From Tritrichomonas musculus (taxonomy: Eukaryota > Parabasalia > Tritrichomonadida > Tritrichomonadidae): DNA of 64,000 nt. The position numbers were made by a program, and so were the translations under genes. The notes beneath the pieces are model-generated. The model worked only from the letters and a program-made list of their open reading frames with translations. It was not told the DNA's origin and searched no databases. Where the stretch lies: positions 4,154,001 through 4,218,000 of the forward strand of contig JAPFFF010000011.1 of the NCBI GenBank assembly GCA_039105265.1. The letters are read 5' to 3'. Shown piece after piece: positions 39,105-47,765 of this stretch (its first letter is position 1; every line of letters starts with the position of its first letter).

Positions 39105-40787
39105 TTACTCAGGGGTTGTTAAATCATAAGGACCAATACGTACTGATGGTGGCATACCATTAGGTCTAATTAAGATACTAATTGATATATCTGTTAATAA
39201 GCATAATAATGGAGGTGTATCTACTTCCTGTCTAAATGGATTATCTGCCTTTTGACTACATATCAATTCGAAGTTAATAGGTGCAAGACTTGAAAGACCT
39301 TGTTGATATGTTCCATCTGTTTCAGTAGGAAGACCTATGAAGAATGAGGACCTATCATTTGGATAATAGCCTGTTGTGTTTTCATTATATTGATACTCAT
39401 TCGCTAAACTTGCAATAACCTCTTTATTAAATCCATTTTGCTCTCCATTCATGTTCATTGCATTCTGGCAATATTCGAGGAACTCTGGATACTTACCATT
39501 CGTACCAAATGCTTTAGCAGGAATATTATTGTAATTACCACAATTCATATGAAATGCTTCAAACATAGGATTCTTGAAGTATGTCTTATGCGTATGCTTG
39601 AGTGGGAATAAGCAAAACATACTATCTACAAAATTAGGTGTAATAGTAATAGTTGCTTTATCTTGTTCATTATTAAGAGGTCTTGTACAAGTGTAAAATG
39701 ACATTATCTGTGTTGGGAATGTAAGTGGATGTTGTGGGTTAGCATATCTTTGAACAAGTGCTGTATATACAGATTCATGAATACCAAAACAAGGTATAAT
39801 ACTCGCACATTCTTCAATGGAATAATCAACAACACTCCAAGTTCTCCAATCACTGTAAATAGTTCGGTCAACTCTTGCCTTAGTATTGTTAGCTCCTGCG
39901 ACTTCATATGCTCCTCCATGATTTTCACCAACAGGTGGAAGATTCTTGGGGTCATTAATCTTATCCATTGCTATTTTTTCGGTACTTGTCCACATCCATA
40001 TTGGTTCTCCAATAGGTCGAAATTCATTGGTAATTTCATCAACATTGAAGTCTTTCATTATATGTGGATTAGCAACCAAGCTCTTTTCAAAACCAACTGG
40101 ACAATATACCATACCAGCTGTTGAAAAGTATAGACGTAATTCGATTTTACCTGCAAATGCTGGCAAGTACTTGATATTAGATAAAGGTAGGAATCGTCGC
40201 AAATCAATCTTTAATCTAATTGTTTCAGTGACAGAAGTCACATCTTTGTTAAGATTTGCAACAAAACCACATCTCCTTCCATGAGTATCATTCCAAATAT
40301 CCTTATGTCTTGCTTTACTATATATATCAGCTCTTTTAGTAACTTCATTTGCACAACATGCAGTTAAAAAGGATTCTTCACATCCAAAGTTCTGGGTATA
40401 AAGCGTCATACCATTAGCTACAATTTCATACTTCTCAACAGCATCTCGAGCATCCTTAAAACCAAACCATACCTTACCAAAATTATAACCACTGACATTT
40501 TCTAAATCACTTAGAATTGGCTTGTCTATTTTTATCATCACTTTCATATCTGCTCGAATAAATCCATTATATATATCAGCAGTATTATGAGTATTAGGAG
40601 ATATAATACATGTTGTATATGAACCACTCTTAATTGGTGGTGATGGTGAATATGAAGTTTGTGGATTTAATGAGTATGCCTTATTTGTATCACTAAGTGC
40701 TATGCAATTATCGACAACATCAAAGTAAGATGCAATCTGGGTACAAACCTCTGCTGAGGTTTTCATATAGGATTCCTTGTTGAGCAT
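39105..40787 (-). CDS. Probable major capsid protein (double jelly-roll type)
   Basis: A 560-residue beta-rich protein without low complexity, the only gene of the right size and type for the major capsid protein in a cluster with protease, ATPase and integrase. Features that fit are an N-terminal jelly-roll-like half with strands such as MKVMIKIDKP, a mid-region with long loops, and a second half (about 380-560) with EATIxI-like strands ending INFELICSQK and DISISILIRPNGMPP. Polinton capsid proteins have two jelly rolls in one chain of 450-700 residues and trimerise into hexons. The order of the cluster (capsid, minor proteins, ATPase, integrase, protease) also fits. The fold is inferred, not seen as a motif. 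Confidence 0.65.
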   Translation of the reverse strand: MLNKESYMKTSAEVCTQIASYFDVVDNCIALSDTNKAYSLNPQTSYSPSPPIKSGSYTTCIISPNTHNTADIYNGFIRADMKVMIKIDKPILSDLENVSGYNFGKVWFGFKDARDAVEKYEIVANGMTLYTQNFGCEESFLTACCANEVTKRADIYSKARHKDIWNDTHGRRCGFVANLNKDVTSVTETIRLKIDLRRFLPLSNIKYLPAFAGKIELRLYFSTAGMVYCPVGFEKSLVANPHIMKDFNVDEITNEFRPIGEPIWMWTSTEKIAMDKINDPKNLPPVGENHGGAYEVAGANNTKARVDRTIYSDWRTWSVVDYSIEECASIIPCFGIHESVYTALVQRYANPQHPLTFPTQIMSFYTCTRPLNNEQDKATITITPNFVDSMFCLFPLKHTHKTYFKNPMFEAFHMNCGNYNNIPAKAFGTNGKYPEFLEYCQNAMNMNGEQNGFNKEVIASLANEYQYNENTTGYYPNDRSSFFIGLPTETDGTYQQGLSSLAPINFELICSQKADNPFRQEVDTPPLLCLLTDISISILIRPNGMPPSVRIGPYDLTTPE

Positions 40788-40804
40788 TTTAGATGGAAAA
40801 AAAT

Positions 40805-41356
40805 TTACATCATATCTTCAAAGATGCGATTTCTCCTACCAATAGGTCTCATAGGTATATATTGAGGTTGTTGTTCTTCTTCATATTGTTGTGGCGGTTC
40901 TTCAGGAACATACTGTTGTCTTGGTTTACTCATCCTTTTATCAACAACCTCCTTTATCATACGTCTCTGTTCTTTCTTCTCTCGACTTATCTTCATTTCT
41001 TCACCTAGTGATTTTAGCTGTTTTAGTATTTCCTCATTCACAGTAGGGTCATAAACTTGGCTTTGTTGAGTTTTTCGAGGTTTTGGAGGTTTTCGTGCAG
41101 CTTTCGAACTTATTGGCTTTCTTGGCTTTTCTTCAAGTTCCTCATGTTCTTCACTGTCTGAGTTTTCTTGAGTTTCTTCGTTATTTTCACTTTCTGAGTT
41201 TTCTTGATATTCTCGAGTTATTGGAGTTTTTCGCTGTTTTACAATATACTTGTCTTTGGTTTTTGTAGGTAAAACTTCCCAATCTGGGTCATCCCTTCCA
41301 TTCAACCATTTATGAATAACTGCAAGTCTCTTAGAACCTGTTAGATGTTTTGACAT
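40805..41356 (-). CDS. Charged disordered protein (183 aa)
   Basis: Family not recognised. A short N-terminal region (HLTGSKRLAVIHKWLNG) looks folded; the middle is acidic (ENSESENNEETQENSDSEE), then basic (SSKAARKPPKPRKTQ), then a helix with KxxxxMI repeats and a Pro/Gln/Tyr-rich end. It lies between the capsid gene (17 bp) and a Gly-rich minor protein, so a core or scaffold role is possible. Confidence 0.6.
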   Translation of the reverse strand: MSKHLTGSKRLAVIHKWLNGRDDPDWEVLPTKTKDKYIVKQRKTPITREYQENSESENNEETQENSDSEEHEELEEKPRKPISSKAARKPPKPRKTQQSQVYDPTVNEEILKQLKSLGEEMKISREKKEQRRMIKEVVDKRMSKPRQQYVPEEPPQQYEEEQQPQYIPMRPIGRRNRIFEDMM

Positions 41357-41403
41357 TTAAAATAAACAAAAAAGTCCAAAAATTTAGTTTTTTTGAGTTT
41401 TCA

Positions 41404-41859
41404 TTAGATGTAGGTTCTCGCCCGATTGTTGGTAGTAAAGTCACTCTCTTGTAATGATCTAGACGAAAATGCTGGCTTTTCAAGAGGTGCTCCAACTGAA
41501 TCACCTTTTGCAGATTTATTAATTGATGATAAGGCAGTTTTCACTTTTCCTTCTGGGACATATTTTAATGCTGTGTCAGCTATATTTGCTATTTTATTTC
41601 TTGTACTATCGCTCAAGAAGCTTTCACCAAGACCTCTCGCAACTGAACCAATAACACCAGCATGCTTGGTTAATCCACCTGCTGAAGCATCTAATAGTTT
41701 ACTTGCAAGACCTCCCGAAAAACTATCTGCAGCTCCCATTAATAATTTACCACCTAGTCCTACTCCTCCTTTTATTATCTCTTGCCATGGAGAAAATTGT
41801 TGCTTTTTGGAATAATTTGGCTTCCAATAATCTTCTACTGAATGACGTTCAATTCCCAT
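41404..41859 (-). CDS. Glycine-rich minor virion-like protein (151 aa)
   Basis: The middle of the protein (about 28-90) is rich in Gly, Ala, Ser and Leu (IIKGGVGLGGKLLMGAADS, then LASKLLDASAGGLTK), forming amphipathic helices, with a disordered C-terminus. Small proteins of this sort next to capsid genes in adenovirus-like and Polinton genomes (pVI or pX-like) interact with membranes or DNA. The kinship is suggested by composition and position only. Confidence 0.5.
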   Translation of the reverse strand: MGIERHSVEDYWKPNYSKKQQFSPWQEIIKGGVGLGGKLLMGAADSFSGGLASKLLDASAGGLTKHAGVIGSVARGLGESFLSDSTRNKIANIADTALKYVPEGKVKTALSSINKSAKGDSVGAPLEKPAFSSRSLQESDFTTNNRARTYI

Positions 41860-41876
41860 TTTTAAAAAATAAAAAA

Positions 41877-42743
41877 TTATTCGAAATAGTACTTATTAGC
41901 AGAAATATTCATTACGAATTTTTCATGTGGTTCTTTATGTTGTAGGTATTCAGCTACTGTCTGCTTAGTATTTAATGAGTTATTTGTTTGTTGCAACAAG
42001 CTAGTAAAATCTTCCTCACTATATCCTGTATAACATATGATATCTGTTGCTAACCTTTTAGCATTCATATGAACAAATCGAATAGTTTGGATAGCCATGA
42101 TACATGTTAAATTATAGTGTCTTGTCTTGGTTAACAACTTGATAAATTCACTATTACCATTCTTTAATAAATCACTACCTGCACAATCATCTAGTATCAA
42201 TAATGTGTTATATGGATATGATGATGTTTCATACTTGACTAACTTATTGGCTATATATATTATTTTATCATTGAGCTCATTTAAATGATGCTTCTCAATG
42301 AGCCTCCTCATTTCGTCATTGGTCTCTTTCATTCGAGATAATACATATTTGACAATAGCATAATACTTTATCTTTCTTCGAAGATGTCTTTTAAGATAAC
42401 TCATTAATTCTCTTTCCTTTACATAATCGATTCTTGATTGTATCTGTTTATTAAGTGTTTCAGCTGTTTTATCCATTTTACCAGAGCTTGAGCAAAATAT
42501 TATCTTTTGGTAGTATGGATGTTTAAACAACCTCTCTGTTATCATAATATGTCTCCATATCCAAAAACTTTTACCAGCACCTGGTTTACCAATTAAAAAG
42601 TATATACCATTTGTGCTAAAAGGATAATCAGGTGATAATGGTTTAATCAAAGCACCATCTATCTCTTTCATGTTCTTCCGTAAGGTCTCTTTAATCAATG
42701 TTTCTACTTTATTTATTAGTTCTGCACTTGGGGGTTCATCCAT
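41877..42743 (-). CDS. FtsK/HerA-type genome-packaging ATPase
   Basis: A 288-residue ATPase that should pump element DNA into the capsid. Walker A is GKPGAGKS (52-59) and Walker B is LLILDDCAG (181-189), followed by an apparent sensor region with KTRHYNLTCIMAIQTIR, as in the A32/FV3-like packaging ATPases of Polintons, virophages and large DNA viruses. Length is typical of the family. It is encoded between the Gly-rich minor protein (17 bp) and the integrase (10 bp), the usual Maverick neighbours. Confidence 0.93.
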   Translation of the reverse strand: MDEPPSAELINKVETLIKETLRKNMKEIDGALIKPLSPDYPFSTNGIYFLIGKPGAGKSFWIWRHIMITERLFKHPYYQKIIFCSSSGKMDKTAETLNKQIQSRIDYVKERELMSYLKRHLRRKIKYYAIVKYVLSRMKETNDEMRRLIEKHHLNELNDKIIYIANKLVKYETSSYPYNTLLILDDCAGSDLLKNGNSEFIKLLTKTRHYNLTCIMAIQTIRFVHMNAKRLATDIICYTGYSEEDFTSLLQQTNNSLNTKQTVAEYLQHKEPHEKFVMNISANKYYFE

Positions 42744-42753
42744 TTACAAATTT

Positions 42754-43908
42754 TTAAATGTATTTCATAATTTTATCTGGTATTGGTTTGCCCTCAACCT
42801 TTTGACCTGCTTTAATTTGTCGTTCATAATTTTTCTTTTGTTCCAACCAATATTGTCTTTCTGCTGTACCAAGTACTAATGGATTACCTCTCCTTACATC
42901 TCTAATAGTTTGTCTAGCAAAGGCATCATCACCTTCGACTCCTTCCCATTTTAAATCATACTTACCAGTATCTTCATCAAAGTTATATATTTTTTCAATA
43001 ATACCTTCTTTACCTTCATTTAGTCTTTCAGCTACTTTAATCCTTTTGTCTCTTGTCCTTAACAACCTATATCCAGGGAATGAACTAGTTGAACCATCTT
43101 TGGACTTGACCACAAACTGGTTACCTTTTTGTGAGTCAACTATATAAGACTCATTGGACAAATTACTTCTTCTTTTACCAAATGGTTCTTTTTCGAGTAC
43201 TAACCTGACCTTCTCACCTGGATTAAAATGGTATGGATTAATGCGTGCATTCTTTTGTATGTACTTTATTTCATCCTCTGGAGTAATATCATTAGGTGCT
43301 TTATTATCTAAAGACCTATGAGGAGAGTTGTTATATATGTTGACCAAATCATGCATCTCCTTTGGTTGAATAAACCTATTTTCACCAATAGCATCTCTTA
43401 TGGTTCTCATAAACCTATTAATAATGCCAAGTACATTATGGTTATTCTCAGTTGTTGTTCGGTATTTTATGTTCTTCTCTCTCATGAAGTCTAAGACTGT
43501 TGATGATAAATATGCTGCATCCTCATCACTTGTTATCGAATATACATGAGGTACATCATTAACAAATTTATGAAGTGCTGTTAATACTTCTCTTGCTCCT
43601 TTACCATTCATAGGATATGCATATGCTTTTCTGGTGTTGATATTGATGAACATTAGATAATTCAACCCACCTGCCTCTTTATTATTAATGAAGGTATCCA
43701 TTTGATAACCATGTGGATGTTTGGATACAATAGGTATAAATTGTGCTTTAGGTACTCTCTTATCATGTACTACTCTTTCATCAAAGTATTTCTTTGCTTC
43801 TTCTTCATTTAGATTCTCTTGTTTTGCCATGCTAAGGTATTTGTCCAAGGTCTTCCATTTAGCTTTGTTGTATAATTTTTCATATGGGCTTGGTTCTTCT
43901 TTACTCAT
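42754..43908 (-). CDS. RVE-family integrase
   Basis: A 384-residue integrase for insertion of the element. The catalytic core aligns with retroviral type integrases: first Asp in YQMDTFIN (Asp71), second in ITSDEDAAYL (Asp128), and the third position in LGIINRFMRT (residue 164) is Asn instead of Glu, exactly 35 residues after the second Asp. A SH3-like/chromo-like C-terminal part (about 285-350, YDLKWEGVEG) follows. Neighbours are the ATPase and an orphan gene, each about 10 bp apart. The Asn at the third position is conserved in style with Asp in element 2, so it may be family-specific rather than a defect. Confidence 0.93.
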   Translation of the reverse strand: MSKEEPSPYEKLYNKAKWKTLDKYLSMAKQENLNEEEAKKYFDERVVHDKRVPKAQFIPIVSKHPHGYQMDTFINNKEAGGLNYLMFININTRKAYAYPMNGKGAREVLTALHKFVNDVPHVYSITSDEDAAYLSSTVLDFMREKNIKYRTTTENNHNVLGIINRFMRTIRDAIGENRFIQPKEMHDLVNIYNNSPHRSLDNKAPNDITPEDEIKYIQKNARINPYHFNPGEKVRLVLEKEPFGKRRSNLSNESYIVDSQKGNQFVVKSKDGSTSSFPGYRLLRTRDKRIKVAERLNEGKEGIIEKIYNFDEDTGKYDLKWEGVEGDDAFARQTIRDVRRGNPLVLGTAERQYWLEQKKNYERQIKAGQKVEGKPIPDKIMKYI

Positions 43909-43914
43909 TTATTT

Positions 43915-44919
43915 TTAAATAAACATCTTATCGTATTGAAGGAATTGCATTTCGATAACAAATGAATCTTTAGGAGGTAGTTTGGTTGGACAATTATAAT
44001 GTGCATCACTATAGAAGTCTATCCAAAACCTTTGGTCCATTGAGTTTAACTTGAAGTACTTAATAGGACTATATTCAACATCACTATCTCCAATATAGTT
44101 ATGCAATGCTTGTTCACCAATAGATGAATATATTTTACATGGATGTCTGTCCCATACATTATCAAATACCAACCTCTTACTTAAAGTTGAATACTTCTTA
44201 GGGTTATTTTGATAAGCTCCTGTGCCTATATTAAACACATCTGCAAAGTCCTCATTCCAATCACCAATTTGGAAAAAATTGATAAATTGGCTTGAATCTT
44301 CCTCTATATTATCATTCTTTTTAGTATATATAATTTCATGAAAACCATCTTTATCATAATATCCATCTGTTTGTATATCTCGATATGCAATTAATGAATC
44401 ATTTTGGGAAAATGCATTTCCATATTGTCCATGCATAGCTATCCAAGATTTCATCGCGGTGTTGACAGCATCAAAGAACCCTCTTAAGTCCCCTTCCTCT
44501 GACACCCAATCAATAACATCAAAATTTGCTATCCATTTCCAAGTAGGCTCTTTTTCATATTCTACTTTGAGTTGGTCCTGGTAGAATTTATCAAGTAGTT
44601 CTTGAGTTAAAATAGGGTCGTTAATATTTCCTCCATGTAAAACAAAGTAGGATTTTTGAACTTTAAATATAGTCACATTAAATTCTAATTTGCGTCTTCT
44701 CTTAATGATATGCGCTGAACGAACACCAACAATAGATTCCCCTTTGTTTGCAGTTGACCATTCTGGTGGGAAATTAAACCAATACCTATTAAACTTAGCT
44801 TTATCATGTTGAGCATCCTCAAGGAAGTAGGCTGTTTCGATTGGAAGAGGTGTATTACCATCATTAACTATATTATCTCGATTAGGATATAAAGTGTTAA
44901 CACTTGGTGGTAATTCCAT
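43915..44919 (-). CDS. Orphan, probably structural protein (334 aa)
   Basis: Family not recognised. The chain is free of low complexity, rich in aromatic residues (Trp, Phe, Tyr) and beta-like stretches. The last 60 residues (FKLNSMDQRFWIDFYSDAHY, then SFVIEMQFLQYDK) resemble the closing strands of a jelly-roll protein, so it could be the penton or another minor capsid protein, competing with the protein at 30437. It sits 6 bp upstream of the integrase on the same strand, in the virion gene run. Confidence 0.65.
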   Translation of the reverse strand: MELPPSVNTLYPNRDNIVNDGNTPLPIETAYFLEDAQHDKAKFNRYWFNFPPEWSTANKGESIVGVRSAHIIKRRRKLEFNVTIFKVQKSYFVLHGGNINDPILTQELLDKFYQDQLKVEYEKEPTWKWIANFDVIDWVSEEGDLRGFFDAVNTAMKSWIAMHGQYGNAFSQNDSLIAYRDIQTDGYYDKDGFHEIIYTKKNDNIEEDSSQFINFFQIGDWNEDFADVFNIGTGAYQNNPKKYSTLSKRLVFDNVWDRHPCKIYSSIGEQALHNYIGDSDVEYSPIKYFKLNSMDQRFWIDFYSDAHYNCPTKLPPKDSFVIEMQFLQYDKMFI

Positions 44920-44943
44920 TTCGAGTTGAATAAAAAGTCTTTA

Positions 44944-46512
44944 TTAATATACAACACCTGTTTCTAATTCATTGTTTTGAAGTTCTCGAAGTATTCTCTT
45001 TCTAATATCTGGTATATTGCGTTGTTTAAACTTACCATTTCCTTCATGCAAAAAGGTACGACAAGATTCCATTAGAAACACTCCACAATCCTTGTTATTC
45101 CTTTGACTAGGTACATCATAATATTTTGCTTTTAACTTACCTGTTCCTGAAATATTGATCCACTTATTAAGTGTCTTTACCTCTGGTGCCATTGACTTAT
45201 TCTCAGAGTCATAGCATTCGATTATTTTCTTTGGATATCGAACAATACATAAAACCCAATGTTCTCCATCTGAGCAAATGGGGACAAATACTTTATCGAA
45301 ATGTGTAAATGACTGTTTACCTGAGATAGGACTTTTCATCAGTTCATGTATTTTTTCCATATCATTAGTCTCATATGCCATAGAAAGGAGGGTATAAAAT
45401 GCAGTAGGTACAACCAATATTTTCTTTTTATCAAACTCTGCTTCATTTTGACCAGGTTGTTTATTCAATCTCTTTCCTTTGTTATATAGAAGTTTCAAGT
45501 AGTCATCAATAACATCTTCTTCTATATTTTCATCATTGACTAAACTCCTCCAATCATGAATTTTATGACGTCTTTGGTCTACTGTAAACTCTCCTGTCTT
45601 CTGTGGTGTCATACGGGGTTCTCTTGGAGGAGGACTAGTACCTCGAGAGGTATGTGATGATGGAAACTGTGGAGGGGGTGATGAAGGAGGAGGAGGTGGT
45701 GGAGGTGGAGGTGAACGAGGTGGTGGAGGTGGAGGTGAAGGTGAACGAGGTCGTTTTGATTTTTTCTTATGTTGTTTTGATTTTTTCTTAGGTCTATCAT
45801 CCTCGTCTAAATTTGTACTACTTTGAAGTAAAAGTTGAATTCTGTTTTGATTTTGGTCCCTTGTTGGTGGCTCAACATTTGTGGGTCGGTTCCTACCGAT
45901 TTTCCTAAGGTTAAGATGATAATCATTTCGATTTAAAGTTGGAGGTCTGGGTAATGGAGCCAATTCTGGTATATCATCTGTTTGAATACCTCTAGTTTTA
46001 TATTCTTTCTTATCACTTTTCAATGTTCTTTCTTTCATCTGCTCTCTCAGTTCTCTAGCTGCTTGTTTTTCCTCCTCAGTCTTCATTCGAGATATCCTTA
46101 TGTTGATAATATCATAATGTAATTTTATCTCTGTTAATATACCTTGATCTGATTCTTGGAGAGTATATTGATATGGCTTTAATACTGTTATGTAATGCCC
46201 ATGTTCATCTTTATCATCTTGATTTTTCTTAATCGCAAACACACAACCTGTAAATTTTGCTCTTGGTTTCTCTCTCTTGAGTCTATTAGCAAATTCAAGT
46301 ACGTCTTTAAAAGCTATACTAGTATTTAAATATGTCTCATATAATTTTTGTAGATTTATTTGATTATTAGAGAACTTCCATATAGTTTGACCCAAACCTC
46401 TTGTTAATCTTGCAACATCTCTATCAACTAGTTTAGGTCGAAATTTAATAGTACCTTGTAGTAGTTGTATTTTATTGTTAGGTTTAGTTTGTGTACCTAC
46501 ATCACTTGTCAT
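44944..46512 (-). CDS. Ulp1/adenain-type cysteine protease with long N-terminal extension (522 aa)
   Basis: The C-terminal domain (about 360-510) is a C48-like cysteine protease: catalytic His in DGEHWVLCIVRYP (about 414), Asp/Asn in ECYDSEN, and the Gln and Cys in QRNNKDCGVFLME (about Cys475). Polinton proteases of this type are thought to mature the capsid. The N-terminal part has two dynein LC8-like motifs: DVGTQTKP at the very N-terminus, and RGIQTDD near residue 175. A Lys-rich stretch and a long proline tract (PPPPPPRSPPPPPPPPP) follow near 255-290. The extension is unusual for the family and suggests extra partners. Located upstream of the orphan structural gene. Confidence 0.92.
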   Translation of the reverse strand: MTSDVGTQTKPNNKIQLLQGTIKFRPKLVDRDVARLTRGLGQTIWKFSNNQINLQKLYETYLNTSIAFKDVLEFANRLKREKPRAKFTGCVFAIKKNQDDKDEHGHYITVLKPYQYTLQESDQGILTEIKLHYDIINIRISRMKTEEEKQAARELREQMKERTLKSDKKEYKTRGIQTDDIPELAPLPRPPTLNRNDYHLNLRKIGRNRPTNVEPPTRDQNQNRIQLLLQSSTNLDEDDRPKKKSKQHKKKSKRPRSPSPPPPPPRSPPPPPPPPPSSPPPQFPSSHTSRGTSPPPREPRMTPQKTGEFTVDQRRHKIHDWRSLVNDENIEEDVIDDYLKLLYNKGKRLNKQPGQNEAEFDKKKILVVPTAFYTLLSMAYETNDMEKIHELMKSPISGKQSFTHFDKVFVPICSDGEHWVLCIVRYPKKIIECYDSENKSMAPEVKTLNKWINISGTGKLKAKYYDVPSQRNNKDCGVFLMESCRTFLHEGNGKFKQRNIPDIRKRILRELQNNELETGVVY

Positions 46513-46578
46513 TTAAAAATCAAATAAAAGAAAGAAGAAGAAGATGTTGTTTATTTCATTTTTTTGTTTTCTGTATAA

Positions 46579-46842
46579 ATGGCTTATTTCATGACCATAA
46601 AAGAGCGTATATATATCCTCTATAAAATAGTGTCTTACCTCTATGATTATAGATGTGAGACTAATGAGGGAGTATGTAATATTTTAATTAATAAGATAAA
46701 AGAGTTAGCTGCTGAGTATTTCGAACCTGAATTTCTTGGTGTAATGATGAAAGATGGTGATTTGGAATTTATCGACCAAATAGAACATTTTGCCTTTGAG
46801 TTCTTAGAGTACCAAATATCTAATCTGCCCTCGCATTTATAA
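46579..46842 (+). CDS. Small orphan protein (87 aa)
   Basis: Family not recognised. An all-helical, mildly acidic protein (MAYFMTIKERIYILYKIVSY ...). The start is preceded by TTTCATTTTTTTGTTTTC, the initiator pattern. It is divergent from the protease gene (66 bp gap) and its 3' end overlaps the HNH gene by 23 bp. It may be a regulator or adaptor; nothing decides this. Confidence 0.6.
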   Translation: MAYFMTIKERIYILYKIVSYLYDYRCETNEGVCNILINKIKELAAEYFEPEFLGVMMKDGDLEFIDQIEHFAFEFLEYQISNLPSHL

Positions 46843-47155
46843 TTTTGGGCATATCCCTGTTATAGTTACTATCAGTTGGGGTTATCCATCTTAAGTTGCT
46901 TAGATGGTAGTCAGCCCTATTCCTATTGATATGGTCTACCTCTATTTTATGTTGTGGGTCATCATTAGGTATGAACTGTCTTGCTATAAGTACATGTTTC
47001 AAGTAGTAGTTGCCATTTAGACATACTCGTATATACCCCTTTATATGTTTTGCATCTTTGCATATAAAATGATTACTCTTACGTCTTATAGTAAAGGGGT
47101 ACCTATTCAGTATCTCATAGTCGTTAGTAAACCCTTTGAGTGGCACAAATGACAT
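46820..47155 (-). CDS. HNH homing-type endonuclease
   Basis: A 111-residue endonuclease of the HNH_3 type: the fold residues are in EVDHINRNRADYHLSNLRWI, with the catalytic His in VDHIN and the Asn/zinc-finger-like segment after it. A beta-rich domain (about 1-60), ahead of the HNH, probably contacts DNA (NUMOD4-like look). No intron is present. Such free-standing HNH genes are common in phages and giant-virus-like genomes and may help the element spread or invade competitors. It overlaps its convergent neighbour by 23 bp. Confidence 0.88.
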   Translation of the reverse strand: MSFVPLKGFTNDYEILNRYPFTIRRKSNHFICKDAKHIKGYIRVCLNGNYYLKHVLIARQFIPNDDPQHKIEVDHINRNRADYHLSNLRWITPTDSNYNRDMPKIINARAD

Positions 47156-47196
47156 TTACTCACTTTTTAAATGATTCATTTCATTTTTATTTTCGT

Positions 47197-47499
47197 ATGA
47201 ACAAGTGGGGGAAAATCATTGTTGATAGAATTGATAATAATGAACATCGTCATTATCCTCTTGATGACAAAGAAAGAAACATTACCAAGTTCCCAAAGAA
47301 AAAAAAGCGAGTGGGCTTGTATAAAAACTATAAGGAACATCAAGAAGAAGAAGAAGAAGAAATGTTTATAGTGACAGAGTGTCATTTTATTCCCTATGAA
47401 TATAAAGAGATAGGTGTTCAAACTGAAGACCTTTGGGATGTAGGTGTTCAAACTAATGCTGAACTACCTCATATAGAAGAACTACTTAGTAAAATCTAA
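47197..47499 (+). CDS. Small protein with two LC8-type motifs (100 aa)
   Basis: Family not recognised. An N-terminal basic, arginine/lysine-rich part (e.g. KFPKKKKRVGLYKN) may be a nuclear localisation or nucleic-acid binding region. The C-terminal part carries EIGVQTED and DVGVQTNA, 8 residues apart, a tandem arrangement common in LC8-binding proteins. The start at 47197 is chosen because it follows TTTCATTTTTATTTTCG; the frame's upstream extension starts with GTG and overlaps the divergent HNH gene. It is the last gene before the right TIR. Confidence 0.6.
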   Translation: MNKWGKIIVDRIDNNEHRHYPLDDKERNITKFPKKKKRVGLYKNYKEHQEEEEEEMFIVTECHFIPYEYKEIGVQTEDLWDVGVQTNAELPHIEELLSKI

Positions 47500-47529
47500 C
47501 TTCTTTTATTTTAATTTTTGTTGTAGTAG

Positions 47530-47760
47530 GTACGAGATTCTCGGGGCTGGTACCTGTGCCGTTTCATAGATGGGCGGTTGTGGGGTGGGGTACCTGTGCC
47601 GTTTCATTGATGGGGAGCAGTAGTGAGAACAAGAATATTTTTTTCTTTTTTTCTTTTTTCTTTTCTTTTCTTTTTCTTTTCTTTTCTTTTTCTTTTATGA
47701 CGAGTTCGTGTTGACGCTTGGGGTGCCAGCCCCAGCGGAAACCGACTCGTATATACTACT
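47530..47760. repeat. Right terminal inverted repeat of element 1
   Basis: Inverted copy of 22284-22514, ending ATATACTACT. The two internal ATGAAACGGCACAGGTACC copies and the A/G tract (T/C on this strand) are conserved. Confidence 0.95.
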
Positions 47761-47765
47761 TCTTG
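47761..47765. repeat. Target-site duplication, right copy (tcttg)
   Basis: Identical to the five bases preceding the left end of element 1. It lies inside a tcttgcTcttttt-type repeat, so coincidence alone is not negligible, but the in-frame join of the interrupted gene supports it. Confidence 0.85.

Larger units (their letters stand above)
22284..47760. mobile_element. Element 1: complete Maverick/Polinton (polintovirus-like)
   Basis: A 25,477-bp element bounded by 231-bp inverted repeats and a 5-bp target duplication. It carries all the classic Maverick genes intact: PolB, RVE-type integrase, packaging ATPase, adenain/Ulp1-type protease, probable major capsid protein and probable penton. 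About 24 open frames fill it, most on the minus strand. Both terminal genes stop within about 30 bp of the TIRs. I see no internal stop or frameshift in the core genes, which suggests recent insertion and possible activity. Integrated virus-like elements of this type are known to be abundant in Trichomonas vaginalis. Confidence 0.95.

Noticed and set aside
43915-44919. Naming this protein as the penton
   Set aside because: Its C-terminus looks jelly-roll-like, but the protein at 30437 fits the penton better in size and strand pattern; the two cannot be told apart by reading.
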